A stretch of DNA of 64,000 nt from Streptomyces aidingensis (GTDB lineage: Bacteria; Actinomycetota; Actinomycetes; Streptomycetales; Streptomycetaceae): positions 56,009 to 120,008 of the forward strand of contig NZ_FOLM01000016.1 in NCBI RefSeq assembly GCF_900112355.1, given 5' to 3'. Positions 41,017 through 50,080 of this stretch are shown here, in pieces. Every line of letters starts with the position of its first letter. Position 1 is the first letter of the stretch. A model generated the notes under the pieces. It worked only from the letters and a program-made list of their open reading frames with translations, made no database searches and was not told the origin of the DNA. A program made the translations under genes and the position numbers.

Positions 41017-43386
41017 GTGTCCCGAACCGTGACCATGCCCTACCCCTTCCAGCAGGCCGATCTGCGGTTCGGCCGGCTGATCGGCGGCGCCCGCCAGACC
41101 CTCGGCCGGTTCGCCGGCTGGCGGGAGCGCAACGCCCCGCGGATCGCCGCGCACATCGACCGCTACACCGCGCACACCCGCCGGCTGGCCGCCGACCACC
41201 GCCGCCGCGCCGACCGACGCGGCCATCTGGCGCGCGAGATCACCTACTTCGGGGTCTACAACCTCGCCGAGGTGCCCGACCCCGCGACGGTGCTGCGGGT
41301 GCTGGACGGCGCCCCGCCCGGGCTGACCGGACTGCCCGACCGGCTGGCCCGCGGCTACCGCCGGGGCGGCACGGCCGGAGTGCTCGCCGCGGTGCACACC
41401 GCCTTTCCCGAACTGCGCGGCCTGCCCGAGACCGGCCTGCTCGCCGGACGGCTGGAACGCCTCCAGGCCGCACTGCCCGAACGCGTGCTGCGGGAGGGCG
41501 CCATGGGAAAGGTGGCCAGGACACTGGCCGGGGTGCTGGCCATCGCCGCCTACGACACCGCGGGCCGCTCCCGGGCCGAGCGGACCGCGCAGCTCGGCAG
41601 GACCGTGCTGGGCGGCTATGCGATGGGCGCCGCCTACGCCATCGTGGACGACGCCTTCCACGACGCGCCGCCCGGCGCCCTGCCGCCCGCGGAACGCGCG
41701 CGCTGCCACCGGATGCTGCTGCGCGGCCTCGGCCGTGGCATCCCGCCCGGCCCCGGGGAGATACCGGACCACCCCCTCGCCGAGGAGCTGGCCGATCTGC
41801 ACCGGGAGATGCTCGCCGACCGGCCGTTCGCCGCCCACCGGCATCTGTACCGGGCGGCCACCGCCATGTATCTGGCGCAGGACATGGACGCGGACGGCCC
41901 CCCGGACCCGCCCCCCGGCGGGGCGGACCCGGCGGACCGCTACCCCGCCATGTTCGTCAAGGCCGCCATGAGCCGCTGCATCGCCAACATCCTGGGCCGC
42001 CGCGCCCTGCCCGACGGGTTCTACACCCGCTGCCTGAACACCATCTTCCTCAGCCAGTTGCGCGACGACCTCAAGGACCGCGACGAGGACCTGGCCGCGG
42101 GCCGCGGCACGGTCTTCACCGTGCCCCGGTCCCGCTCCGCCGCCAACCCGCTGTACGACATGTTCGCCTACGAGGCGTATGTGGCCTCCGAGGTCTACGG
42201 GGACGACCCGGTGGTCGCCGATTCGCTGAGCTACTTCGGCGCCAAGTCGCTCGCCCCGCACCTGGCCGCCGATCCCGCGGCGGCGGCCCGCACCGCCGCC
42301 GAGTACGAGGCCACGCCCCAGATCCGGGCCTTCTTCGAGACCGCCGTGGACACGCTGCGCAGCCGCCGGCTGCGGCGCCGGGTCATGCCCCTGGACAAGC
42401 GGCTCAAGCACCGGGTCGCCGAGGTCTCGCGCCGCACCGCCCGCACCCGCCCGGACGTCCGGGTCTATCTGGCCGACCGGATCCCCGACATCGACCGGGC
42501 CGTGCGCCGCTGGGCCCCGCCCGCCGCGGCCGGCCGCGCGGAACACGCCGCCGGGAACGGGAACGCCGGGAACAAAGACGCCGGCCTGGCCGAGATCATC
42601 GGCTACACCCTGTTCGCCCCGGGCAAACGGGTCCGCGCCGGTCTGACCCTGATGCTGGCCGACAGCCTGCGCGTGCCCCACCGCGATCTGGAACCGCTGC
42701 TGGCCGCGGGCGAGATGTTCCACACCGCCAGCCTGATCTTCGACGACCTGCCCGCCCAGGACAACGCCGCGCTGCGCCGGGGCCGCCCCGCCGCCCACAC
42801 CGTCTACGACGAGGGAGCCGTCCAGCTCGCCGGGATCTCGCTGATCTCCCATGCCTTCGGCCTGCTGCCCCGGCTGTCCGCCGCCTTCCCGGCCGCCCGG
42901 GTCGGCGAGGTGATCGCCTACACCGGCACCGTGCTGGGCAGCGAGCGGCTGTGCCGGGGCCAGCATCTGGACCTGGCCGGGGCGCACCGCCCCCCGGACG
43001 CACCACCCGCCCCGGTCGGCGACATCCTCGCCATGTACCGGCTGAAGACCTCCACCACCATCGAGTCCGCGCTGCTGCCGCTGATGCTGCTGCTGGACCG
43101 GCCGGCCGCGGAGACCGCGGCCGTCTCCCGGTTCGCCGACGCCGCCGGCATCGTCTTCCAGCTCCGCGACGATCTGCTGGACGCCACCGCACAGGCCGCC
43201 GTGCTGGGCAAGACCGCCCACCAGGACGCGACCAAGTCCAATGTGGTCCGGGACCACGGAATCGCCGAGGCCCGCCGGCTGATGGCCGAACAGGTCCGGA
43301 CCGCGGACCGGGCCTGCGACGAACTGCCCTTCGACACCGGACTGCTGCGCGGCGCGGTGCGCTACTTCGCCTCCCGCCGCCGCTGA
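41017..43386 (+). CDS. Two-domain isoprenoid synthase fusion
   Basis: A 789-residue protein with two class-I isoprenoid-synthase-like units. The C-terminal half (about 505-789) is a clear IspA-type (E)-polyprenyl diphosphate synthase: GKRVR (536-540), first Asp-rich motif D576-D577-x4-D582 in FDDLPAQD, the LRRGRP segment, and second motif R717-D718-D719-LL-D722. The N-terminal half (1 to about 490) is divergent but carries a DDAFHD motif (211-216) and LRDDLKDRDED (348-358) followed by GRGTVFTV, also on helices of this fold. It may condense isoprenoid units in one half and modify or cyclise the product in the other, as fungal terpene-synthase/prenyltransferase fusions do in the same order; this is inference. 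GTG 41017 follows GAAGGAAGG. The gene overlaps the convergent glycerate kinase gene by 25 bases. Confidence 0.75.
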   Translation: MSRTVTMPYPFQQADLRFGRLIGGARQTLGRFAGWRERNAPRIAAHIDRYTAHTRRLAADHRRRADRRGHLAREITYFGVYNLAEVPDPATVLRVLDGAPPGLTGLPDRLARGYRRGGTAGVLAAVHTAFPELRGLPETGLLAGRLERLQAALPERVLREGAMGKVARTLAGVLAIAAYDTAGRSRAERTAQLGRTVLGGYAMGAAYAIVDDAFHDAPPGALPPAERARCHRMLLRGLGRGIPPGPGEIPDHPLAEELADLHREMLADRPFAAHRHLYRAATAMYLAQDMDADGPPDPPPGGADPADRYPAMFVKAAMSRCIANILGRRALPDGFYTRCLNTIFLSQLRDDLKDRDEDLAAGRGTVFTVPRSRSAANPLYDMFAYEAYVASEVYGDDPVVADSLSYFGAKSLAPHLAADPAAAARTAAEYEATPQIRAFFETAVDTLRSRRLRRRVMPLDKRLKHRVAEVSRRTARTRPDVRVYLADRIPDIDRAVRRWAPPAAAGRAEHAAGNGNAGNKDAGLAEIIGYTLFAPGKRVRAGLTLMLADSLRVPHRDLEPLLAAGEMFHTASLIFDDLPAQDNAALRRGRPAAHTVYDEGAVQLAGISLISHAFGLLPRLSAAFPAARVGEVIAYTGTVLGSERLCRGQHLDLAGAHRPPDAPPAPVGDILAMYRLKTSTTIESALLPLMLLLDRPAAETAAVSRFADAAGIVFQLRDDLLDATAQAAVLGKTAHQDATKSNVVRDHGIAEARRLMAEQVRTADRACDELPFDTGLLRGAVRYFASRRR

Positions 43387-44639
43387 CCCCCGGCGGCCGG
43401 CACCGCGAGCCGGCCGCCCAGCAGCAGCAGCCGGGTCACGCCCGCCGCCGCGTCCGTCACCAACCCGGCCGAGCGGGCCAGCGCCTCCTCCAGGCGCAGC
43501 GGGCCGGGCAGCACCCCCACGCACACATCGATGCCGCACTCCCGCGCCCGGTGCTCCCCGGGCCCCCAGCCGGGTCCGACCGAGCCCGCCAGCGCGATCA
43601 CCGGGCGGCCCAGCCGGCGGGCCCGGCGGGCCACCTCGGCCGGCGTCTTGCCCGGGAAGGTCCGCTCGTCCAGGGACCCTTCGGCGGTGATCACCACATC
43701 CGCCCGGGCCAGCGGGCCGTCCAGATCGACATGGCGCAGCAGCAGCTCGAAGCGGGGCACCAGGCGGGCGCCGAGCGCGGCCAGGCCCGCGGCCAGCCCG
43801 CCGGAGGCTCCGGTGCCCGGGCCCAGGCGCAGATCCGCCGCCGCCCCGCCGGCGCCGGGCGGCCGGCCGGGCAGATCGCGGGCCAGCACCCGGGCCCAGT
43901 TCTCCAGCCCGGCCGCCAGCGCCCTCACCCCGGCCGGACCGGCACCCTTCTGCGGCCCGTAGACCCGGGCGGCGCCCCGCGGCCCGCACAGCACGGTGTG
44001 CGGATCGACGGCCACCCGCAGCTCCGCGCCGGCCAGCCGCCGGTCCAGCCCGGCCGGGTCCAGCCGGTCCAGCCGGGCCAGCGCGGCCCCGCCCGGCGGC
44101 AGTTCGCCGCCCCGCGCGTCCAGCAGCCGGGCGCCGAGCGCGCACAGCGCCCCCGCCCCGCCGTCGCAGGTGCCGGAGTCCCCGCAGCCGATCAGCACCC
44201 GGCGGGCACCGGCGTCCAGCGCCGCGGACACCAGCCGGCCCACCCCGAAGGTGGTGGTGACGCCCGGATCCCGGCGGTCGCGCGGCACCAGACGGAGCCC
44301 GGCCGCCGCCGCCATCTCCACCACCGCGGTGCGCGGGCCGTCCCCGCCGAGCAGGGCGAACCGGGCGGTCACCGGCGCACCCAGCGGGCCGGGGACGGTG
44401 ACCGGGAGCAGCCTGCCGCCGGTGGCCCGGGCCAGGATGGCGGCGGTGCCCTCCCCGCCGTCCGGCACCGGGACCGTCTCCGCCACGGCACCGGGCCCGG
44501 CCCGCCGGACCCCCTCGGCGATGGCGGCGGCCACCTCCTCGGGGGAGAGCGCCTCCTTGAACCCGCTGCATGCGACCGCGACCCGGATGCCGCGTCCCGC
44601 CGCCGGACGCCAAACCGGGTGCGGCTGCTGCTGCGGCAT
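43362..44639 (-). CDS. Glycerate kinase
   Basis: A 425-residue glycerate kinase of the GlxK/GarK type, phosphorylating D-glycerate with ATP. Motifs: VAVACSGFKEALSPEEVAAAIAEG at the start, VPDGGEGT, the GCGDSGTCDGGAGAL loop, VYGPQKGA, GTGASGGLAAGL, ITAEGSLDERTFPGK and the closing helices. All main family motifs are present. The ATG at 44639 is taken because it precedes the first strand closely. The C-terminus overlaps the end of the isoprenoid-synthase gene on the other strand. Glyoxylate or serine catabolism is the usual setting, but no such genes are near. Confidence 0.88.
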   Translation of the reverse strand: MPQQQPHPVWRPAAGRGIRVAVACSGFKEALSPEEVAAAIAEGVRRAGPGAVAETVPVPDGGEGTAAILARATGGRLLPVTVPGPLGAPVTARFALLGGDGPRTAVVEMAAAAGLRLVPRDRRDPGVTTTFGVGRLVSAALDAGARRVLIGCGDSGTCDGGAGALCALGARLLDARGGELPPGGAALARLDRLDPAGLDRRLAGAELRVAVDPHTVLCGPRGAARVYGPQKGAGPAGVRALAAGLENWARVLARDLPGRPPGAGGAAADLRLGPGTGASGGLAAGLAALGARLVPRFELLLRHVDLDGPLARADVVITAEGSLDERTFPGKTPAEVARRARRLGRPVIALAGSVGPGWGPGEHRARECGIDVCVGVLPGPLRLEEALARSAGLVTDAAAGVTRLLLLGGRLAVPAAGGQRRREAK

Positions 44640-44791
44640 GCCCGCACCATGCCAGCCCCGCCGCGGCAGCGGCAACCGTCCGGCACCGGGACCGGTCCGC
44701 GCTCCCCGGACGCGGCAGCCGCTCGCTACCATTCCGGCAGGTTTCCGCACCGGGGAACGGAAACCGGGAACGCGGAACGGGGGGAGCCGGG

Positions 44792-45931
44792 TTGTTCGGG
44801 ATCGTCAGGCCGTGCACACACCGGCTGGCCAAGGGGCTCAGGACGGAATGGACGGCGCATCTGTGCGGGCTGTGCCTCGCGCTGCGCACGGAGCACGGCC
44901 AGCTCTCCAGGGTGGCCACCAACTACGACGGGCTGGTCGTCTCGGTGCTGACGGACGCCCAGTCCGGGCCCACCGGGATCCGGCGCCGCACCGCGGGGCC
45001 CTGCCCGCTGCGCGGCATGCGCACCGCACCGGTCGCCCTGGGCGAGGGCGCCCGGCTGGCCGCCGCCGTCTCCCTGGTGCTGGCCTCCGCCAAGCTGCGC
45101 GACCACATCACGGACGGGGACGGGCCGCTGCGCCGCCGGCCGCTGGCCGCCGCCGCCCGCCGGGTCGCCGCCCACTGGGACCGGGCCGGGGCCCGCGGCG
45201 GCGCCGGACTCGGCTTCGACACCGGCGTGCTGGCCGACGCGGTGGACCGGCAGCCCGCCGTCGAGCGGGCGGCCGGCCCCGGCACCCCGCTGCTGACGGT
45301 GACCGAACCGACCGAGACCGCCACCGCGGCGGCCTTCGCCCACACCGCGGTGCTCGCCGGGCGGCCCGCCAACGCCGCCCCGCTGGCCGAGGCCGGCCGC
45401 CTCTTCGGGCGGCTCGCCCATCTGCTGGACGCGGTGCAGGACTTCCCCGCCGACACCGCCTCCGGCGCCTGGAACCCGCTGGCCGCCACCGGCACGGGAC
45501 CCGAGGAGGCGCGCCGCCTCGCCGACGACGCGCTGCGCGGCATCCGGCCGGCCCTGGCGGAGGCCGAGTTCACCGACGACCGGCTCACCCATGTGCTGCT
45601 GGTGCACGAACTGCGCCACGCCGTGGACCGGGCCTTCGGCACCACCGGCTGCACCCACCACGACGGCCGGATGGCCCCGGCCAAGGGCAGCCCCTTCGAC
45701 CGGCACGGCGGCGGCTTCGCCTCCGGACCGGTGACGCCCCCCGCATCCCGGCGCCGCGGCTTCCGGGCGGGCTGCGGCGCCTTCTTCTGCCTCTGCTGCA
45801 CCTGCCGGATGTGCTGCGCCGAGGGGTACGAGGGGCCCTGGTCCCGCAAGCGGCGCGAGGGCTGCTGCCACAAGTGCGACTGCGGCGACTGCTGCGACAC
45901 CTGCTCCTGCGACTGCTGCTCCTGCGACTGA
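44792..45931 (+). CDS. DUF5685 family protein with cysteine-rich tail
   Basis: A 379-residue protein that begins LFGIVRPCTHRLAKGLRTEWTAHLCGLCLALRTEHG, the DUF5685 signature with conserved Cys residues that could bind metal. The body is helical. The last 52 residues hold about 18 cysteines in CC, CxC and CxxC patterns, such as FFCLCCTCRMCC and CDCGDCCDTCSCDCCSCD, which resembles a metallothionein-like tail. The start is TTG 44792, supported by GGGGAG upstream and the family N-terminus. Its role is unknown; metal binding is inferred from composition. Confidence 0.75.
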   Translation: MFGIVRPCTHRLAKGLRTEWTAHLCGLCLALRTEHGQLSRVATNYDGLVVSVLTDAQSGPTGIRRRTAGPCPLRGMRTAPVALGEGARLAAAVSLVLASAKLRDHITDGDGPLRRRPLAAAARRVAAHWDRAGARGGAGLGFDTGVLADAVDRQPAVERAAGPGTPLLTVTEPTETATAAAFAHTAVLAGRPANAAPLAEAGRLFGRLAHLLDAVQDFPADTASGAWNPLAATGTGPEEARRLADDALRGIRPALAEAEFTDDRLTHVLLVHELRHAVDRAFGTTGCTHHDGRMAPAKGSPFDRHGGGFASGPVTPPASRRRGFRAGCGAFFCLCCTCRMCCAEGYEGPWSRKRREGCCHKCDCGDCCDTCSCDCCSCD

Positions 45932-46448
45932 CCGCCCGCCGTCCCGGACGACCGCGTTCCTCCCCGCCGGTCGCCCCAGCCGGTCATCCCAGCCGGTCAT
46001 CCCAGCCGGTCCGCCGTGGCGGAACAGCAGCACGCCGGCGGTCAGCCCGCCGATGGCGCCGGCCATGGCGTCGTTGCGCAGCGCGGCATGCGGCGTCGGG
46101 GCTCCCGGCGGCACCTCGGGAAGCCCGCCGCCGCGTCGGGCCGCCACGGAAATGCCCACCTTGGCGGCGGCGAACACCGAGCCGCCGGCCGCGCCGGCCG
46201 CGCCGGCCGGCACCGGGCCGGGGACCAGGGAGCCGGCCGGCGCGGCCGGCAGGTGGAGCCGCCGCGCACCCCGGCGGCCAGCCCCAAGGCATGGAGGAAG
46301 CCGAATCCCGCACCGAACGCCAGGCCGAAGGGCACCGCGAAGACCACGGCCATGTTCCAGCCGAGGACCAGCCCCGGCAGCAGGCCGGGCCCCGCCCGCC
46401 GCAGCCCGTCCCGGGCGGGGAGGCGGCCGTGGGGCCCGGTTGTGCAGG
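45932..46448 (-). other. Gene-free region with a decayed membrane-protein fragment
   Basis: On the minus strand one frame near 46440-46265 reads GLLPGLVLGWNMAVVFAVPF and GLAFGAGFGFLHALGLAAGV, a hydrophobic glycine-rich pattern typical of membrane helices. Another frame near 46210-46020 reads GSVFAAAKVGISVAARRGG and AMAGAIGGLTAGVLLFRHG. The pieces lie in different frames with no good start site, so this is probably the remains of a membrane protein. No other gene is visible. Confidence 0.4.
45975..46010. repeat. 13-bp tandem repeat
   Basis: CCCAGCCGGTCAT occurs at 45975-45987 and 45988-46000 and partly at 46001-46010. It lies at the end of the decayed fragment downstream of the DUF5685 gene. 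Confidence 0.8.
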
Positions 46449-47357
46449 TCAGTCGTCCACCACGACGCCCTGCACCTCCGTCACCGGGACCGGGGCCTCC
46501 TCCCAGGGGCTCTCCAGGGTCTCCGGCAGGCCGGGCACCTCCACCGGCGCGCCGTCCTCCTCGAAGCGCACCGTGTACACCAGGCGGGCCCGGACCGGGT
46601 AGGCGGCCGTGCCGTCGGCGGTCTGGGCGGTGCCGTTCACCGACGCCTTCTCGTAGACATGGGTGCAGGCGTCGGACTTGACGGTGGTGAAGGGGCAGTC
46701 GAGCACGCCGCTGCCGTCGCCCGGGTCCACCTCCATCCGGTCGGGCGCGGCGATGGCCACCACGCCCTCGACCGAAGCGCTGCGCAGCTCGCCGTCACCG
46801 GCCCCGGCCGCCCACCACCAGGTGTCCAGGGCGACCACGGCCTGCTGCGGCGGGCTGAAGGCGATGCCGAAGTCCGGGGTGGCGAGCTGGCCGAACGCCT
46901 CCCAGGCGCGGTCCGGCAGCGAGCGCTCCTCGGGGGTGTACCAGCCCCACTCGTCGTAGGCGTGGCTGCCGTCCGGCCCCAGGCAGTACTTGTAGATGTA
47001 GACGGAGTCCTCGGAGGGCTGGCCGGGGGGCCAGGTGTCGGGGGTCGGGTAGGCAGCCGAGGGGATGTTGGCCCAGCAGGCGTTCTCGCCCTCGCACCAG
47101 CGGTGGGTGCTGGACTCCACCAGGGACAGGTCGCAGGTCGGTTCGGTGCCGTTCCCGCCGTCCTGGCCGCTCTCGCCGTTCTCCCCGCCCTCGCACGTGA
47201 AGACCAGCTCGCCGTCCTCGTTGCGCACCTCCCGGCAGTGGTGGTCCGCCTGGGCGGAGCCCGCCCCCGGGCCCAGCAGCACCATCGGCGCCAGCAGGAC
47301 GGCCGCGGCGATCCCGGGCCGCGCGTACCGGGCGCGCCGTGCTCGGTCGGTCAGCAT
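46449..47357 (-). CDS. Secreted protein of unknown function
   Basis: A 302-residue protein with a signal peptide (hydrophobic core AAAVLLAPMVLLGPGAGSAQA). The mature part begins DHHCREVRNEDGELVFTCEG, has a Gly/Asn/Asp-rich spacer, a Cys-rich segment (CDLSLVESSTHRWCEGENACW) and a C-terminal beta-rich domain with CPFTTVKSDACTHVY. Cysteines suggest disulfides outside the cell. I recall similar Streptomyces secreted proteins without assigned function. The ATG at 47357 overlaps the stop of the upstream lipoprotein gene, so the two form a coupled pair. Confidence 0.7.
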   Translation of the reverse strand: MLTDRARRARYARPGIAAAVLLAPMVLLGPGAGSAQADHHCREVRNEDGELVFTCEGGENGESGQDGGNGTEPTCDLSLVESSTHRWCEGENACWANIPSAAYPTPDTWPPGQPSEDSVYIYKYCLGPDGSHAYDEWGWYTPEERSLPDRAWEAFGQLATPDFGIAFSPPQQAVVALDTWWWAAGAGDGELRSASVEGVVAIAAPDRMEVDPGDGSGVLDCPFTTVKSDACTHVYEKASVNGTAQTADGTAAYPVRARLVYTVRFEEDGAPVEVPGLPETLESPWEEAPVPVTEVQGVVVDD

Positions 47358-47944
47358 GTCACGTTCGCCTCCTCCGCGGGCACGGTGTCGGTGATCAGCC
47401 AGTCCCCCTCGACCCGCTCGGCGTCGAAGACCCGCGGGGCCGGGCCGAGCAGCTCCAGGTCGGCCGGTTCGCCGTTCTTCAGCAGCAGCCAGGCGTCCTC
47501 GTCGACGCACGACTCGATGCGCGCCGTGTCGCCGTCCACGGTGACGGTCACCTTGTCGACGGCCGGTTCCCCGTCGCGCCGCATGCCGTTGTCCTTGAAC
47601 GGCCGGATGCGGCTCACCTGCTGTTCGGTCAGCTCCTGGGAGGCGATTCCCGCCAGCGGGGACGGGTCGAGTTCCTCGGCGTTCTCCATGGTGACCAGGG
47701 CGGCCCAGTAATCGGCGTACAGCGATTCCAGGGCGGCGACGTCCTGCGCCTGCGACCCCTCACCCCCGGCTTCCTCCCCGCCCCCGGCGGCGGTGCCGGT
47801 GTCGCCCGAGGGGGTCGCGGACCCGGCGATCTCGTCGTCCACGGGTTCGCCGTCCCCCGAGGAGCAACCGGTGAGCACCACGGCGGCCGTCAGCGCGGCG
47901 GCCACCACACCCTTGCGAACTGCGCGTGCTGCCATCCCACTCAT
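47351..47944 (-). CDS. Lipoprotein of unknown function
   Basis: A protein of about 197 residues with a lipoprotein signal ending in VLTGC. A Gly/Asp/Thr-rich spacer follows, then a domain of about 120 residues starting LESLYADYWAALVTMENAEELD and ending VEGDWLITDTVPAEEANVTC. The layout resembles extracytoplasmic NTF2-like helper domains, but I cannot assign a family. It sits first in a two-gene unit with the secreted protein above; the stop overlaps that gene's start. The exact start among nearby GTG/ATG codons (47947, 47944, 47935) is uncertain. Confidence 0.7.
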   Translation of the reverse strand: MSGMAARAVRKGVVAAALTAAVVLTGCSSGDGEPVDDEIAGSATPSGDTGTAAGGGEEAGGEGSQAQDVAALESLYADYWAALVTMENAEELDPSPLAGIASQELTEQQVSRIRPFKDNGMRRDGEPAVDKVTVTVDGDTARIESCVDEDAWLLLKNGEPADLELLGPAPRVFDAERVEGDWLITDTVPAEEANVTC

Positions 47945-47989
47945 CACGTCGCTCAGCGTAGTCCGTGAATCCGCGACGAAGCAGAGGTT

Positions 47990-50080
47990 TCAACAGCGGG
48001 ACCGGTCACCGTCGCCGGACTGTGACGGCGGGGGCGGAGGCAGCAGAGCGCGCAGGGTCCGCAGGGCCGCCGCCATGCCCCGGCCGGCCGGCAGCAGGGC
48101 GTCCTGGTGCTCCACATAGAGCACGCCGGTGAACCGCTCCTCGGCCAGCGCCGCGAGGATGGCCCGCCAGGGCAGTTCTCCGCTGCCCGCCGCCCGGAAG
48201 CGGAACGGCGGCCCGGGCCCGTAGCGGGTCCAGCCCGGCCCGTCCGGCGCGCCCGGGCCGGGCCAGCGCTGCACGTCCTTGGCGTGCACGGCGGCCGGTG
48301 CGGTGCCCCAGCCGCGCACCGCTTCCACCGGATCGTGGCCCACCGCGGCGAAGTTGGCCGGGTCCAGGCACAGCCGGACCGGCGCCCCTCCGGCACCGGC
48401 CGCCGCGGCCAGTACGGCCTCGGTGCTCGGCCGGTCGTAGGCGACCTGCTTGGGATGCGGCTCCAGCAGCAGGGTGATCCGGTGCCGGGCCGCCTCGGCC
48501 AGCACCGGCCGGGCCGCCTCCGCCCAGGCCGCCACATTGTCCGCCCAGCTCACCCCGCTGCCCCACCAGGACATCCAGCGGCCGAAGTCCGGCACGCCGA
48601 GCATCAGCCGGACCTGTCCGGTGCCCAGGTCGGCCGCCAGCCGGACGGTGTCCAGTGCGGCGCGCAGCGCATGCGCCCGCTTCTGACGGCCGGTGCCGGG
48701 ACAGACCGGGTCGGTGTGCGGGCCGTGCGGCCCGAGCAGCAGCAGGGCGTCGTGGCTGTTGCTGACGCAGCCCACCTCCAGCCCGGAGCCGCGGACCAGG
48801 GCGCGCAGCGCGGCCCGGTGGTCCCGGTCCCCGGCCCAGCGGGCCAGATCGACCAGCCCGGCGGTGCTGTCCGTGGGCAGATCGACCGTGCGCACCCCGA
48901 GTCGGCGGGCCCCGGCCAGCGCCCGGCCCAGCGCCCGCTCCGGCCCGGGCCCGGCGCCGGGGCCCAGGCAGACCCCCAGCCGCGGGACGGGCCCGGGCAC
49001 CGCTTCCACCTCCGGCCCCGGCCCCGGCTCTGGTCCCGGTGGCTCCGGCTCTGGTCCCGGCCCCGGCCCCGTTTCCAGACCCGGCCGGGCGGCGGGGCGT
49101 GCCCGGGGCGGCGGTGGGAGTTCGATGAGCCGGGTTTCGCCCGAGTGCTGCCACTCCGGCGGCCGCGGCCGGCCGCCGGGCGGGCCGGGCGGGCCGAGGG
49201 CCGTCAGTCCCGCCAGCACCGTGCGTGCCGGGTCGTCGACCAGCACCACCTCGCGGGCGCCGAGTCCGGTGCGCACCCGGCCGGCGAACTCCCGGAACAG
49301 TCCGGGGCAGTTGCGCAGCACCCCGCCGCCCGCCGCCATGGACCAGCCGCCGTCCAGCCCGGCCCGGTCCCGGGCGGTGCGCACCCCGAGCAGGAGTTCG
49401 TCCAGCGCGGCCCGCACCAGCGCGCCGGCCGTGGCGTCCCCGTCCCGCCAGGCGCGGCAGACCAGCGGCGCCAGCGCGGCCACCGCCGCCTTGGGGAACG
49501 CCCGGCCGGCCAGCGACCGGGCCGCCTCCGGGGCGGGCATGCCGAAGCGGCCGGCCAGCAGTCCGGTCAGCGCGGTGGGACCGGCCCGCCCGTCCGCCGC
49601 CCGGACCGCGGCGCGCAGTCCCGCCAGCCCCAGGTCGAAGGCGCTGCCCTCGTCGCTGCCGAGGTATTCGCAGCCGCCCACCCGGACCGGCCCGCCGTGC
49701 TCCGCCCGGGCCAGAAAGCCCGATCCGGTGCCGCAGACGGCCACCACGCCCCGGCCGTGCAGCGGGGGCGCCAGCAGCCAGGGCACGGTGTCGTTGGACA
49801 CCGCCAGCCGGCCGGGCAGTCCCGCGTCCCCGGCGAGCCGGGCCACCTGCTCCGCCACCCGGGCGCCGCCGGAGGGCTCATAGGCGGCGGTGGCCAGCCA
49901 GCCGACGGCGTCCCGCCCGGCCGCCCGCCGGGCCAGCTCGCGGAACAGGCCGCGCAGCCTGTCGCCGGCCGTGTCCGCCCCCACCGAACCGGGGTTGACC
50001 GAGCCGCAGGTCCACCGGTGGCCGTCCGAGGTGAGCACCGTGGTGGAGGTGCCGCCGGCGTCTACCCCCCAGCGGAACAC
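47990..50080 (-). CDS. BadF-type kinase fused to a sugar-phosphate isomerase/epimerase domain
   Basis: A 696-residue fusion. Residues 1 to about 305 match the BadF/BadG N-acetylglucosamine-kinase-like ATPase family: GVDAGGTSTTVL, AVSNDTVPWLL, VVAVCGTGSGFLA, GSDEGSAFDLGL and MAAGGGVLRNCPG. A Pro/Gly/Glu-rich linker (about 315-385) follows. Residues 385-680 match the xylose-isomerase-like TIM barrel family: LGVCLGPGAG, LVRGSGLEVGCVSNSHD, VRLMLGVPDFGRWM, LLLEPHPKQVAYDRPS, LCLDPANFAAVGHDP and AVHAKDVQRW, with the metal-site Glu/Asp/His residues present. It may phosphorylate and isomerise a sugar or cyclitol. The start overlaps the end of the cyclase gene by 19 bases. Confidence 0.85.
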   Translation of the reverse strand: MFRWGVDAGGTSTTVLTSDGHRWTCGSVNPGSVGADTAGDRLRGLFRELARRAAGRDAVGWLATAAYEPSGGARVAEQVARLAGDAGLPGRLAVSNDTVPWLLAPPLHGRGVVAVCGTGSGFLARAEHGGPVRVGGCEYLGSDEGSAFDLGLAGLRAAVRAADGRAGPTALTGLLAGRFGMPAPEAARSLAGRAFPKAAVAALAPLVCRAWRDGDATAGALVRAALDELLLGVRTARDRAGLDGGWSMAAGGGVLRNCPGLFREFAGRVRTGLGAREVVLVDDPARTVLAGLTALGPPGPPGGRPRPPEWQHSGETRLIELPPPPRARPAARPGLETGPGPGPEPEPPGPEPGPGPEVEAVPGPVPRLGVCLGPGAGPGPERALGRALAGARRLGVRTVDLPTDSTAGLVDLARWAGDRDHRAALRALVRGSGLEVGCVSNSHDALLLLGPHGPHTDPVCPGTGRQKRAHALRAALDTVRLAADLGTGQVRLMLGVPDFGRWMSWWGSGVSWADNVAAWAEAARPVLAEAARHRITLLLEPHPKQVAYDRPSTEAVLAAAAGAGGAPVRLCLDPANFAAVGHDPVEAVRGWGTAPAAVHAKDVQRWPGPGAPDGPGWTRYGPGPPFRFRAAGSGELPWRAILAALAEERFTGVLYVEHQDALLPAGRGMAAALRTLRALLPPPPPSQSGDGDRSRC

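Noticed and set aside
40599..44951. Plus-strand open frame of 1450 codons across several genes
   Set aside because: It is a shadow of the isoprenoid-synthase and glycerate-kinase genes in another frame. The translation is Arg/Pro/Gly-rich without any domain.
45975..46010. Possible CRISPR-like repeats
   Set aside because: The 13-bp units are directly adjacent with no spacers, so this is a short tandem repeat.
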